Source: Lingula anatina (lineage: Eukaryota; Brachiopoda; Lingulata; Lingulida; Lingulidae). From it: a stretch of DNA of 56,989 bases. The notes under the pieces are model-generated. The model had not been told where the DNA came from, searched no databases, and saw only the letters and a list, made by a program, of their open reading frames with translations. A program made the translations under genes and the position numbers. The stretch spans positions 1,399,744 through 1,456,732 of the forward strand of contig NW_019776079.1 of the NCBI RefSeq assembly GCF_001039355.2, given 5' to 3'. Shown piece after piece: positions 21,873 through 34,946 of the stretch. Each line of letters opens with the position of its first letter. The first letter of the stretch is position 1.

Positions 21873-22008
21873 GAACGACTACCGTATCTTATCACAGAAA
21901 CATCACATTCTCAAATACTGCACGTCCGTGTTACATTCTACAGTTTCTGCAGAGTTTATGTAGGATGTGTAGGCAGATATTCACAGCTCTGTCAGCTTTG
22001 AATCAACC
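21873..22008 (-). other. 5' UTR part of the coding exon of the 627-residue gene
   Basis: On the minus strand a pyrimidine tract and CAG (22009-22011, TTTCTCTTTCAG) form a convincing splice acceptor, so this stretch is probably 5' UTR and an upstream non-coding exon lies somewhere above 22012. Confidence 0.5.
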
Positions 22009-22011
22009 CTG

Positions 22012-25000
22012 AAAGAGAAAGACGAATGTCTTAAGTAAATGTGTTTCATACAAGGTACATCCGAGAGCTATCATCTAGCTATCGATGCCTCTTCGTAAAC
22101 ATCTGATACAATGTTATCGTTAACGTTTCCACTCGAGGTCTACTTATCGTGCCTCAGGGGGCTTAGGTTTTTACATCTGATGTTGACGCAGTCATTAGGG
22201 TTTTATAGCACTTTTCATCAAGGTTGGAATTTCTGACATGATGTCATTCTTAATGCGTGTTTTATATAGAAACATAGGCACTAAGCATTAATCAGAATTT
22301 CATTTCTTTATAGTCTACCCTTCAAACTGCAATGGACTTAAAATGTAGAAGGGGCTGTGCGAAAAAGCAATGTCACCTTTCTCGGGCGATGCTTCTTTTG
22401 ACGACTTTAATGAATTACTGCTGCTCGATTGTATGGAAACACCATCTTAATTCTATTTTAAATGTATCATTAAATCTTCAGTATATGTCTAATTGGGGGG
22501 GGGGGCAGTCAGGGGATTGAAAAAAATTTCGTTGTCACCCAATTTTCTAATAAAATAGTCGATTAAGCTCAAGATCCAACGGAGCGAAATTTGATCCACG
22601 GATGCAATTAGTATCTAAAATTATCAAGCGCGAAGTTAAACACACGTCAGTCGATATTAATCTGCAGGTGAAAAATGAAGGTGCTGTATACTTTTATACT
22701 AGGAAAACAAGACGATATTTGTTTAGCAAATTTCGCACGAGGGCTTATTGATATATTCCGAAATATTGATATGCTGTGTAAGCTAGTTGTTTTATTTATC
22801 ATCGGCAGATATGGTTAGTGTTTTTGTGATTGATTATTAGCTAGACCTTTTATTAATAACAAAATAGTGGAGATTCTCTTATTCACTTATGACACTAAAC
22901 TTTGCATTTTGGCTCAATGGTCAGGCCTTTGCTTCACGTGTATCTTTCTCTGCTGTTGAATTCTATCAAGTTGCAGCCATTTGTTGATAAGAACAACAAT
23001 TTTAAAAAAGCAAATTTATTTAGTATAGCCTTTCTCACGACACCTGAGTGCCTCTCTTTGCTCCTTATTTGTAAAAGCAACAGAACGGCTCTAAGATGCT
23101 ATGATTTACCCTTGAATTTACCGTGCATCGTTTTATTTGTCAATTTATAGTGAGTTTAGGTTGGGATTTTCTAACATTCTCTGTTGGAACGCTTTAACTT
23201 TTGTCATTGTTGCTGCGATTTTACGGCAAAAGCAAATTTGAACTATAAAATTGTTCTTTGATTACTGAAACTGTCAAACGGTAAACATATAGACTGAAGG
23301 AGCGAAACATACAATCCACATGTATACATAGTCACCTGGTTGTATAAACACAACAGGTGGCTTTGGGGAAGTTTGGTATTTTTTTATCAACTTTTATCAA
23401 AGTTTTTTCGTTCCCAAGCTAGAAGATAGTCCTTCAGTTTTATTTTTTTATCCGCAAAAGTTTTTTTCCAAACTTTGATAAAAAATAGAAAACGTTTCAG
23501 GCTAACAGTTTTAGCAGCCTCGTTAAACGAATTGTTACCAACAACAATATTTAATCAATTCCAACCCCAACTCGTAAACTTGGCCTGTTTGTCAGATAAG
23601 GACTCCCGTCACATCGCCCTGGTTGTGTCTACGTCCATTATCACTTGACGGGTTTTTTGTGGATAAAAAAGGAATCTTATTTGCATCTTAACATTTAGTT
23701 CCATCACATTAGGGTCCATTTTACCCTCGCTTTCCACCTGTGTCGTTATAAATTATAAATTAGAGCAAGGCCTGATTCTATACCTACTCGACATTGCACG
23801 CAAAACTGCAGTTTATTTACATGTTTGCTACAGCTTTCTGATGGCGTGTCTCCAAGGTAACAGTTTAAGAAGAGAACGCCGTTAGTTCACTCTCAACCCC
23901 TTGTCAACGTTTGAATCATGAAAAAAAACAATGACCTAGGATTTGAAATGAGGGTTGAGCCATTTTTAAAATGTAATCGCTTTCCCACAAGCGCCAGTTA
24001 AAAGCGGCAGATTAGTGCACTCAAACAGGCAGGCAAAGAATCGAACTAAGAAATAACACTTCAGTTTTAAATCCTCTTCGAAAACATCCTTAAACTTTTA
24101 TAAGAACTAGCCTTCAAATATTCGCTTTTATTGGAGCTAACTCAAGATTTGAAGTGCTTCAAATCCCTATGAAAATAACTGCCTAGTTGCTTGTGAACAT
24201 GTAAATCAAGCGGATAAGCCCGGGTTTTCTTGTGGCAAAAGCACAAACATTACATAGAAAAATGCAGAGCCAGGTATGAGAACTAAGACAGATGAGTTTC
24301 AACATGAACCTATTCTCAAAATAATATATATATATATATATATTTCTCAAGTTACTTAAGATAGATAATGGCCCTACCATTACCTACACATATAGACCCA
24401 TACTTTGTTTTTTACATTCATTTAATATCGGTATTATACTGATTATGAACCTATACAATTAGATGCGATAAAATTACATTTCACCACTTTACTAGAAGGC
24501 TGTGGTTACCCACCGGGACGTTATCTCTGATGTATTCTACTATTGTGAAGCCAAACGCAAAACAGACATTTTGCCGATAAGTTTGTCCACTTTCTCTTCA
24601 ATCACTTGGGACAACAAAACAAGCTGTTCGTTAACTTACCTGTTAGCATTTGTAGGCAGAACGCTGCCTGCTACTCTTCTTCCACTTTCCAAATGTCATT
24701 GCACAGTTTGCCACCCTACAGGTGCGTGTTCCGCATAATTTGTCGACAAGAACGCTCACATAATGGCATCACGTTTGATAAGTGGTAAATTTCCAATAAA
24801 AACACCCTACATTGATTTTTTGAACTTTGACCACTATTGCTAAGCAGTCGAACCTATTGAGACCTAGCCACGATGTAAATCGATATGAGCAGTCGCATGA
24901 ACTTACAATAGAAGGGGCATTGTGGGGCGGCTCAGTTCCGAATTAGATCAATGAGTGCAACAAAAGTTACACTTAGTCTTTGTAAGGCTCAACAATTTCG

Positions 25001-25435
25001 CTTTTGTGTATAATAAGTTCTTTTTGTGTCAAAGCACTGTGCATCCTAAACTTTGAATTGTTGACTCAAGTTGGAGCGGATCTTGCTCAGTGCGATGTGT
25101 TTAATATCTCAACAGTTACCTGCAGTTTCTTTTGTTATAGCTTATTTTATGTTTTATGAGTGGTCGTTGGACTGAAAGTAAACTATAAATTAGTAAACTA
25201 TAGAAAGGTTTATTAAACGCGTGTATTATGTTTTTCTGGTCCTAGATGAGGACAATTAACGCATTATTGCAAGTCGAATCTTGGATGTTGGGTTCGTACA
25301 TGTGACCCTAAGATAAATTTAATTTATAAAGTTTGAGGGAGGAATTTTAAGTTTTCATATTAAAGAGATTAATTATCAGAGCTTTAATTGACATTTTTAG
25401 TGTGCTAGTATTGTTTTACAAAGTTTTGCATGAAG

Positions 25436-25492
<57 letters not shown>

Positions 25493-28400
25493 GTGTTGAC
25501 AGTTGCCAAGTCTAATCATTATTAAGTGACAATATTTTTTTTTTTGGTTTGCAAACAAGTCATTGCTTGGCGAACGCAATATAAGGCATTTTGGAACAAC
25601 TTTATTTAGCACGCAAAGTTAAGCTTTTTAAGATATTAAAATACGCCGTGCGATGACACCATTATTCATTTGATATGTTTGTTTCTTAAAAAAGTCACAC
25701 GTGCTTGGTTGGCCTTGCAGTCTGAAAGGTTTTGCGGAAACGTCATGATTGGACTCGGATAACTCTAAACAGATCAGAGATGTGCTAGGTGCTTTGTTCG
25801 AGCACAATCCGGGTACCTCTGACGCATTTAAGCCTCGTTTACAGGCAGTTGATAAAAGCGAGTCCAAAAATCAACTCCACTTCTAATGTCTGGCGATAAC
25901 CCATAATAGCTATTCAAATACTTTTTTAAACTCAAACACTTTGTCTAAAAATAATTTAATTATTTTTTAATTGGCAGATGGTTGAAATTTGGGACCAAAA
26001 ACTAAGGTATTTTATAATGGAATAGCATTATGTGAGGAGGATTTCTTGAAAGATAATTTCTCAAATTTTAAGGCATATAAATTCGACCTGGTAACTGAAA
26101 TGATGGGAAAGCGCACGATCAAGATCAGGAAAAACACAAATACTATTAATGAATAAATAAATAAATAACTGTGATCATAAGTTACAAAGTGCGTAATCCG
26201 CCATCATTTCCCCACTAGGCAAACTTAAAGGTTTGTGTAACTTAAAAGTTCCCGTGTCAAAACGTAATAAAGGAAGTTATTGGTGCTAACCGCATAGGCC
26301 ACTTCATTCAATCTGAAAAATTGATCGATGTGAATAATTCAAATCCATCTAGCATTTGAGGCAAATTGTATTTATTCTTCAAAAAAATTTGTAATTAACT
26401 CTGCAAAATGTTAGTAGAATTTAAATGACTCTTTTTAATAGTTTTCGGAATGACATGGTATCAATAAAAAATAATTTATTATATAGTTGAGACCTCAAGC
26501 AAACATAGCCAAACAGCTATATTTTTATTGCGAAAAAAAAAGATAAAATAATGGCAACAAGAAAATAATAAAGCTCCACAAGCTAAGAACTTGTTCAGCT
26601 ATCAAATAACCCTCGATTTTGACATAACATTTTTATTTGCTCTGCCCGAATTTAAGACGACTAATAACAACAAACTATAATCTTTGTGTTTTTACAAATG
26701 CAAGCTCTAGTCCATTACCTCTTTGTGCGTTAGTGCGCTCGGTGCAAAATGTTTGCGTTAGTGGACAAATACGTGGAACAATATTAGCTACAGTCAGTTG
26801 AGCTTTGTGTTCGCTGAAAGCCAATGAAGACGGGTCATAAAGAGATAATATTGGTATTATTTCCCTTTGCACAATGAACGAATGGGGCTCTAACGGTTTC
26901 AGAACACTTCTTGTGAAATTTGATTTTTAAGAACATGTCTAACGGAAAAAAGCTGTCAAACATAAATTTACTCATATGCTGTGAAATCAAATACAAAACT
27001 GATAAAATAGGGCGCATTTAAACAAGTATTTAAGACAACTAAGAAGAGTACAAACATGACACGCAATATAGAATAAACTGTACTTAAATTATGACACTGC
27101 CAACACCGCAGAGCGGTTTTGCTCCTCTGTGGTCTCAAGTTATTCTGGGGCTAGTAACGGATGAGATAGATGGTTCCCTTTTTATAAGAATTTAACCTTG
27201 TGACAGCACTATACACGCACGTACCTCAGAGCATACAACATTGTGGTGTCCAAGGCGGTGAATAAGGACATAGAAGATGACAAACAACCAGTGCCGTTAA
27301 ACGAAAAAAGTGTGACTTTAGATATGGTGAGTTTAATATTTTGTCTCTTTCGTCTTTTTAGATTAATTCTTAAATCTTTAAGGATAGATTTTTTGGTAAA
27401 ATTGTGATTATGCGAAATGTGAATTTAGACGTTTGACTATTCACCAAATGGTAACATGCCATAGTTTGATGTATTGTATTCAAACTTCAGTTAATGGACC
27501 AAACGTAAAGTAAAGCAGTCTGTCTTTGTCCAACGACAAACTCCAAAGCAAATTCACATATTTCATTAGTTAGTTTGCATTTGCGTATTCTGTTGTGTAT
27601 TCTGTTTCACTGTGATCCGGCAAAAACATATTGGTTATGTTATTTTAGTGAAACCGACTCCTGTGGAATCTCTATACCCAGGAAAAAAGAATCTAGGGAA
27701 ATATGTTTCAGCTTGACATTGAAATTTGCTTTTCATTTACCATTAGATTTAAAGATATATTTTAATTGTTTAGTTGAAGTAGAATGATAGATATTTATTT
27801 ATTTATTTATAACTAGTAAGCTTTTAAGGAAGCATTAAAAAGAAATATTTTCTCACACTGACCTATTGCTGTAGTTTAACAGCTATGTATAACTTTGTTT
27901 CATTACATTAATGGTAGAAATTTAAAGAGCTCGAATCACAAAGTAAATAATTTAGTCATCTTGTCATTTTATGAGAGATACAAAAATCTATGGAGGGGTA
28001 TACAACACATGTTGACTTCAATTTCTCAATCGTTAGCTTTATACCATTATAGTATCATTATTATTTACCTTTTCAACTCGCCAAACATATCCAAAATTCT
28101 GTTTCATTTCTGGACCGATTGTTTGCGATATAGATACTGTGGTGATGCTACTTGCCGTATTTACCAGGAATATTTGTATATTGATTTGGACTTTGTTTTC
28201 TATTGGAATAAATGCAAATATCGACCATGTGCCTGGAACTAATAGACACTTAACAAATATTACATTGAGAAGCAATCAGTTTGGCATCGCTTCCAGGTAG
28301 TGGTAAGGAGAGAACAAAAAGGCATGTTGTAAATATAAATGCTCTATTCATAGCAGCACATGGTCATTGCATCAAGCTCATCGAATCAGAAGAAAACGCT

Positions 28401-30290
28401 AAGCGCACCGGTGATTGCCAATCACATGAAAATTTAGTATTGATATTGAACAGTTTTACGAAAAACATTTATATCAGAGCGGGTGAGATGGCGGAACGTC
28501 GTCGTTCCACTCAGAAGAAAACGGACATAGGCCTACTGTATGCTGATGGTGATTAAAATCAATAAAAATATACCACTACATTGGGGGGTAGAATAGCGTG
28601 AGGTGGCAGCTGAGTTTGCTACCTGATACGCAGAACCAACAAATACACAATGTATACTGATCACAAATTTCCATGTTTGCCAGCAGTTATACATTGTACA
28701 AGATTTCACTCGAGCTGGACGAACAAAAGATGGCATGGCAAACCAAAATGCGACAATGATTTAGGGCCTGTAGAAACGAAATCCTGAATCAACAAGATAA
28801 TTCTAGGCATTACGACAAAAGTGGGGTTTTGTTATTATCCCTGTGTTCTAATCTTCTTTTGTTGTGAGCAGCACTAAAATGTGGTGGTTGCACTATGCCT
28901 TGTGCTTCAAACACCCGCATAGAATGTCAAATATAAGAACTCTGGCGACTTTTTGTCTTTGCGGCAACCGCATTCGTTACCATTAGGGCTTATTGTAAGG
29001 GCCACGTTTTGTGCAGTGGCAGTTCAGTTCTAAAAATTACCTTGTTATATTTTACCGTGGTACGGAAAAAGATTATGTCGAGCTTATTGTTGATATATGC
29101 AAGTCACTGCATTTTTAAAGTGAAAAGATAAAAAGTAAAACCTTACTTTAGTGGAGAGGCGTAGTAGGAAACAGAATCATTTTCCTTTTCAAATTTGCCA
29201 TGGAAGTTACCAAACATGTCTTAAACTGATAAAAGGCATGTTAAGTTTGATATAAAATTATTACAGCGAATTCATACATGTATGTTACAAAACGTGTTTT
29301 AAACTGATCAAAGGCAAATGTATTTAAGATAAAATCACTACAGCGAATACATAGGTGGTTTATTAAATGCGTGGTAGTTAAATCATTGCCTTGAGCTGAA
29401 TATATTCACTACAAAACACAGACGCTTGGGAGACGAAACACATGTCACAAAACGCAAGCACAGCTGGCCATGGAATGGAACAGCAAGGCTTTAAAACATA
29501 CAAACAAATTCGAAAACTAGATATGCTGTATTAAACGCAAACAAACTAGTTAATGAGTCATGGCACGTGTACCGTACCCCTATGCCATAGGTGTAAGCAT
29601 ATTAAAAATAGTGATACGGCTAATTAACGGCACACAATACGAAAGTCGCGGAAGTGGGTGTGTAGTCAGGTGTAAGGTGTGATCTGGTAAAGCGGCTGGG
29701 ATATTTGTTAGAGCTGTGTGTGGAAAATTGCTTATTTGGTGCATGCAGGGTCCCCGAAAAACGTATTCACGTAAAGCATTTAATTGAAAATTTCACGTTC
29801 ATCCTACTTTTAGGGTTACGTAAATACGCCATTAACAGTTGATGATTGTCAGTAAAAGCTGTTTTCGTTGCCACTATAGTGAATAAGAATTGGTGTAGTA
29901 CAATACGTGGTTTCAGTTACGTTTTTGTACAATTTATCGATCAAACTAATAGTCAAAATTTATAAACATGATTTCTGTGTTATTGACAAAGTAAACAAAT
30001 TTGATGTTTATTGGAGTAAATAAATCAGATGCCTCTACGTCACGATATAAACATTAAATTTGGGAAAGCACACTACAATGTCAACACGTGGACTCACATT
30101 TAAATAGAAGTGCACCTGCACTTCTAAGGATGTTACGTTGCATTTCACTGCATTCTGCCTTTGGCTGACCATATGGCATCTGTTCAGAGGTTCAGTGATT
30201 TAGGGAATCTTGGTGAAGAATGCACATAAATTAATATTGAATTAATCTTAGTAACAATCTTTTTTTGCTATCATTTTTCCAATTTTTTAG
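22012..30290. other. 8.3-kb region between divergent genes, no gene found
   Basis: I read both strands and found only short frames without family resemblance. It must hold the upstream exons and promoters of both flanking genes, but I cannot place them. Simple repeats include poly-G near 22495-22504, (AT)n at about 24323-24341, (CT)n at 25441-25488 and AATA repeats near 26149-26167. A TAGGCCTA lies at about 28528. Confidence 0.5.
25441..25488. repeat. (CT)n microsatellite
   Basis: Twenty-four perfect CT units in the region between the two divergent genes. Confidence 0.95.
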
Positions 30291-30328
30291 AATCAGTGAA
30301 CGCCTAGAAGCCGCATACTGGTGAAGCC

Positions 30329-31396
30329 ATGGAGGAGACGGAAGTACCACCTACTCTCTTCACATCAAAATACATGAACGAAGCCAAGTTTAGAAATTTG
30401 CGAGAACAACGGAAGTTAGATCAAAAGATCCACAAGATAGAGGACGAGAAAGAAATGAAGGCTGGGAAATTGGGAATGCAAAGACGATTTTTAAATCTAG
30501 AGCTGAAAGAAATGAGAAGGAACGGACACCAGAGAGCGATTTGTCCGATGGGTTTGTCTGCCGAACAGAAAGACGCGTATAAAACGCTACAAAACCATCA
30601 CCTACCCAGCATCAGTTTAGAAGAGTTCGACAGACGACTGACATCCTTTCGACTAGAGAGAGAAACAACGAACAAGTGGAAACAAAAAATTATTGCTAGG
30701 GCACGAAATGCAAGGATGCATCAGTTCCGTAAAGTTCAAAATCCGCCTTCAAATGAAAGTGAATCGAAAAAACCGACCCCCTTACTTGCGAATATTATAA
30801 CAAAGCTTCGGGTTATGAAACAGGAAGGGGAACAAATTCATACTGATGATGAACATGATCAAGAAGACCATGGAGAATTTGATTTTGACATTAAAATCAA
30901 GACCTCACGAAGTGCCCCGACGTCCCCAGCAAGGACTATTTCTTTTCCAAAACCCAGATTTCAGTTTACCAGGGCGGCGACTGTATTTGGAGTATCACTA
31001 ACAGACACTCCACGAAAACGAACTAGACCTTTGAAAAATAACGCGGGCAAATTCGGGATGGCTGTCACTCAGAGCAACGTACTTGATCTTACACCACACC
31101 CAAAAGAAAGGAATTCCAGCGACCTCGAAGTTTTTCACCATCAGGGAAAGTGCGTGTCGTTACCAGATCTAGTCTCCCGAGTGACACATATCGTGCACGC
31201 TTGGAACGCATTTAGGGTCCCTCTCCACGAACCTGAAGAACCTTTAAGAGATACTTTAGTTCAGCGCGAGGAACCAAAACTGATGGAACCCCCATTGCCC
31301 GGCTCTGCTTGGAAAAACTTTAACGTGTTTAACAGGACGCTGAATTCTTTAGCCGATGCAGAGGCGGAGGATCATGAAGTAAAGAAAACATCTTGA
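30329..31396 (+). CDS. Uncharacterised 355-residue protein with N-terminal coiled coil
   Basis: A single reading frame from ATG 30329 (context GCCATGG, a strong initiation context) to TGA 31394-31396. A splice acceptor (AATTTTTTAG, ending 30290) indicates a 5' UTR intron. I do not recognise the family. Residues 20-70 and 98-135 are rich in Lys, Arg and Glu with heptad-like leucines, so coiled coil is likely. There is an acidic stretch at 172-186 (DDEHDQEDHGEFDFD), then a Ser/Thr/Pro and basic segment (RSAPTSPARTISFPKPR, 194-210; TPRKRTRP, 227-234). Near the C-terminus, CVSLPDLVSRVTHIVHAWNAF (275-295) could form an amphipathic helix. Codon use and higher GC than the flanks support a real gene. 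Polyadenylation signals follow at 32014 and 32104. Confidence 0.8.
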   Translation: MEETEVPPTLFTSKYMNEAKFRNLREQRKLDQKIHKIEDEKEMKAGKLGMQRRFLNLELKEMRRNGHQRAICPMGLSAEQKDAYKTLQNHHLPSISLEEFDRRLTSFRLERETTNKWKQKIIARARNARMHQFRKVQNPPSNESESKKPTPLLANIITKLRVMKQEGEQIHTDDEHDQEDHGEFDFDIKIKTSRSAPTSPARTISFPKPRFQFTRAATVFGVSLTDTPRKRTRPLKNNAGKFGMAVTQSNVLDLTPHPKERNSSDLEVFHHQGKCVSLPDLVSRVTHIVHAWNAFRVPLHEPEEPLRDTLVQREEPKLMEPPLPGSAWKNFNVFNRTLNSLADAEAEDHEVKKTS

Positions 31397-33393
31397 CAGA
31401 GTAGAAGGATTGTTTCTTTTTTCCAAGAGAAAAGTATTTGGCTAGAAGAGAGCGATTAGTAAATAGCCTTAGCAAAGAATCTGTTGTTTATTGACGAAAG
31501 GAGATTTCTTCTTAATTTGTTAAAAATGCCAATTTATACATTGTTTCTGCTTCTGGTCAAATAATGTTATTTTTCTTGGATTCTCAGGTAAAATGAAAAC
31601 AGTAACCGGTGCTAAATGTGAACATTATCGTCTGTTTCGTAAAAACCCATCCAGCTGATAGGAAATGGGCGCTTTTATTTATTCAAGCTTTTTTGTTATA
31701 TTACTTCTTTGCCAGTACCTTTTTCAATTTGTAGAGATATACACAGATATTTACAATATTCATACATGGCGAAATAAGTTTTTTCTTTTGTATAACGATT
31801 GTAAAATTGAATTGTTTCTACTTTTTGGCTATCATCGAGGGAGCGACAAGGTCCGTTGCTTTATACATAGTAAACACGCTTAATCTCTTTGGAACCGATT
31901 TTTACAAACATTTTAAGTCTAATATTATGGTGTACATTCAACAGTGGGAAAAACTTATAAACATCTTTACATGTTGCCCTACATGTACATCTAAAATTAA
32001 CATGTTCATACACAATAAAAATCTATTGTCGCCATTCATTAATTAGAAAAGTTGCATTTTTTTTATTTTATAAGTAATAGGTAGTTTAAGAAATATAAAC
32101 TTGAATAAAAAGATTCAAACGATTAAAAACACATGGCCTGCATTGTTACATAACTGATCAACGAAAGAGCACCGCTCCAAGTTTATAGAAATGTGGCATA
32201 ATAATACACCTACTCTTTGACCACATAGTGCGCTAGTAGCCTGTTACAATAATATACGTTTTGTACAGTATTTTTAGTGGGGCCCTGATATGAGAGGGTG
32301 TACTACGCCAGTCTATCGAATAAAACAACTGGTGCACAATGGGTGCTTCTCGAGTAAAATTGTATATGGCAGTTCCATTAGTGACAGGGCCATCTTTAGA
32401 AAATTCTCTTTATTACAACCGTGATTGACTAGGAAACGACACATCACTTAAGTAAATAATATCTCGTCGCGCTTCTGCGTATAATCATTGCAGTTTTAAT
32501 TGAACATAGTTTGTCTCAACAACATGTGAAGTTCAGTGTTGGGATATGTTTCGTAATTCTGATGTTCTTTGATCCTTGTATACAGTTCGGCAAATACTAT
32601 ATTTAAAAGTGTTTACCATGGTTAAACTAGCAAACTTGTTTGGAAACAAAGGAAGAAAGTAAACTGTCGTTTTGAGCAGCGTCCATTATGGCGATTTCGA
32701 CGTCATTTCATTTTACAAATACAGAACTTTATTTGGTGACACAACAATAAGAAATTGCGTAATACGAAGTCATTTGAAATTTTTCATTGTTATAAGATTT
32801 ATATAATCCACCGTATCAGCTGAATTTAAAAACATTGGACCTATTCACTCGTATGCCCTTTATAACACTTTTTTTGTTAAATAAACATTAAAGTAAACGA
32901 TACTCAATCCACGGCAAACATGACTAAGATTGGTAAAATATTTATTGATGCAAATAATATTAATCTTATATCTGTTCAAAAAAATTAAAAACTGAAGATG
33001 TCAAGTTAAGGTGAATGAGCCTGCCAGTAACAGGTGTAGAGATTTACAATGAATGATACACCGTGCACTCCCTCAGCCTCTTGTTATACAAACGTCATAT
33101 ATTGCTCCACCCGATAGGCAGCAATGGCACGGTCACGAACTTGGAAGGTACATGAGTATCTTTTCTTTAACAACATAAACTGCTGGGGGTAGCCCCACTT
33201 CAATTTCCTGTTTTAACTCTTTTGTGAAATCAAAATATGATACAAGGTAAGTGAACCATTCAAAGGGCAAAGTACTGGCATAAATTTATTGACACCCGAA
33301 ACAGTGTAGCACTCGTAGCATTTAAGAAGAAACACCGAGATACACGCTTTGTCTCACGGAGTAATGGTTATTTCCAAGGCTAGGTACATACAC
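31397..33393. other. 3' UTR and intergenic
   Basis: The first 0.6-0.7 kb is probably the 3' UTR of the 355-residue gene, ending at AATAAA 32014-32019 or 32104-32109. The remainder shows no gene. Confidence 0.45.
32014..32019 (+). terminator. Candidate polyadenylation signal
   Basis: AATAAA downstream of the 355-residue coding region. A second one is at 32104-32109. Confidence 0.4.
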
Positions 33394-33503
33394 CAGGCCT
33401 ACCCAACTACCAGACTCGGCACCTACGGATCCAGAATAAACCGGTATATCAAACCACACTACCCGTTTTCAAGGTGTGTGTCAGATCGCATTATAGAGTA
33501 TCA
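33394..33503 (+). repeat. Left arm of a 110-bp inverted repeat
   Basis: Begins AGGCCTACCCAACTACCAGA and matches the reverse complement of 34261-34371 with few differences. The arms enclose about 760 bp of non-coding sequence. Confidence 0.8.
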
Positions 33504-34260
33504 TACCCCATCACAAATTTTGTAAGCCTACCTGTCATCCGGGTATCGCGCCTCGTTTTCGTCAAGTAGGAGTCGTATGAATACAACAACATTGCATGGC
33601 GACAGGCGACTCCCTCTATCTCGTCAGGGGGTGGAAACGCGCTACTTATATGATTAAGACGAGCCTAGTCGTCAGTACCGGATATTGTTTTGTGACCTTG
33701 AGGAGCAATTTGGTTTGGTCGTTGCGGCACGCATGAACAGTAGTTGAACTACCACACCTGGGTCTTTTGTTTTTGACAACTGTTCACTCGTCATCGAGGC
33801 GCTTGTACAAGACTACAGGCTGATATCTACTAGTACTACCAGTGGCTTCATTAGTAACGTTCACACAATACTTAGTTCCGTCTGTGCGTGCATACCCTGA
33901 AAAAAAGCCAGCCTCGCTGACGAGAACAATGGACGTTTCTCACCCTTCTCTAGGATTACCCCTGATCTCGTCCATTCCGCTAGTCATGAAAATATTCCAC
34001 TCCCGACAGAATATGCTTCCGCTATCAAATTTAGGTCTATTTTTCTAAATTAATAAAGAAGTTTGCAAGTTCTTATTTACAAAACATCATTGGCTATGTT
34101 CGAACCTAAATTTTATATTAAAAATTGCGGTATTGTCAGATTTTTAGCATAAACAAGGAAAATTGCAGCAGCGCATGAATATAGATGAGATGCACTACTT
34201 TCCAACCCCGCTTAGGATCATTGCTATCACATCGCGCACCAGGCAAAATCGGTGTGGTGG

Positions 34261-34371
34261 CTGATACTCTGTAATGCGATCTGACACACACCTTGAAAAC
34301 GGGTAGTGTGTTCTGATATACCGGTTTATTCTGGATCCGTAGGTGCCGAGTCTGGTAGTTGGGAAGGCCTG
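34261..34371 (-). repeat. Right arm of the inverted repeat
   Basis: Reverse complement of 33394-33503. The whole 33394-34371 block could be a foldback element or a local inverted duplication. I see no target duplication or transposase. Confidence 0.8.
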
Positions 34372-34560
34372 ATACACTGTAGTCGTAAATAAACAGATGG
34401 GTTGCGTTTGACATCAGGAACAGCGACTCCCCCTATTGGCCAGCAGAAAGGATCAGCGTTGTTGAAGAAAATGGATGCAACCCTAATCTTGGGTTGGAAT
34501 TCCGCCAATATTTCTTAATGCTGCGAACGACAACTCGATAAAAGGCCACAGAAATCATCC

Positions 34561-34566
34561 TTTATT
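34561..34566 (-). terminator. Candidate polyadenylation signal of the ZAR1-like gene
   Basis: AATAAA on the minus strand, about 380 nt past the stop at 34947-34949. Confidence 0.4.
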
Positions 34567-34946
34567 TGTAGATTTTAACAAACATGCTAACGCAAATTTT
34601 AAGATGACATTGAAACGAGTGAAATTATTGGTAAAGAAACAAGTGATTGCTACGCTGTTGCTGTGAACTGGTCGTCTGCCACAGAGTTCGGCCAATTTTA
34701 CGGAGGAGACGCACGCGCAGATCCAACAATACAATAACGCTGAGGCAAATGGATAGCTTGTCTTTTAATGTTTGCATTTCACATCTATATTAAGGAGTTA
34801 AAATTTTCATTTGCTGAACAATAGGTTTTCCGTGACAAAATTACTTTATGAATAAGCCGTCTGTGAGTCGTTTAACAGTTCCATGTATCTATGTATCATT
34901 TAACAGCCCCATGTATGTACATATGTATGTAGGCCTACTCAAAGCA

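Noticed and set aside
25628-25867. A 79-residue minus-strand frame with mixed composition
   Set aside because: It looked protein-like at first, but I could match it to no domain and it has no intron or start context worth reporting.
28281-28556. A 91-residue plus-strand frame in the large intergenic region
   Set aside because: No family resemblance, codon use like the surrounding AT-rich DNA, and no supporting splice or polyadenylation context.
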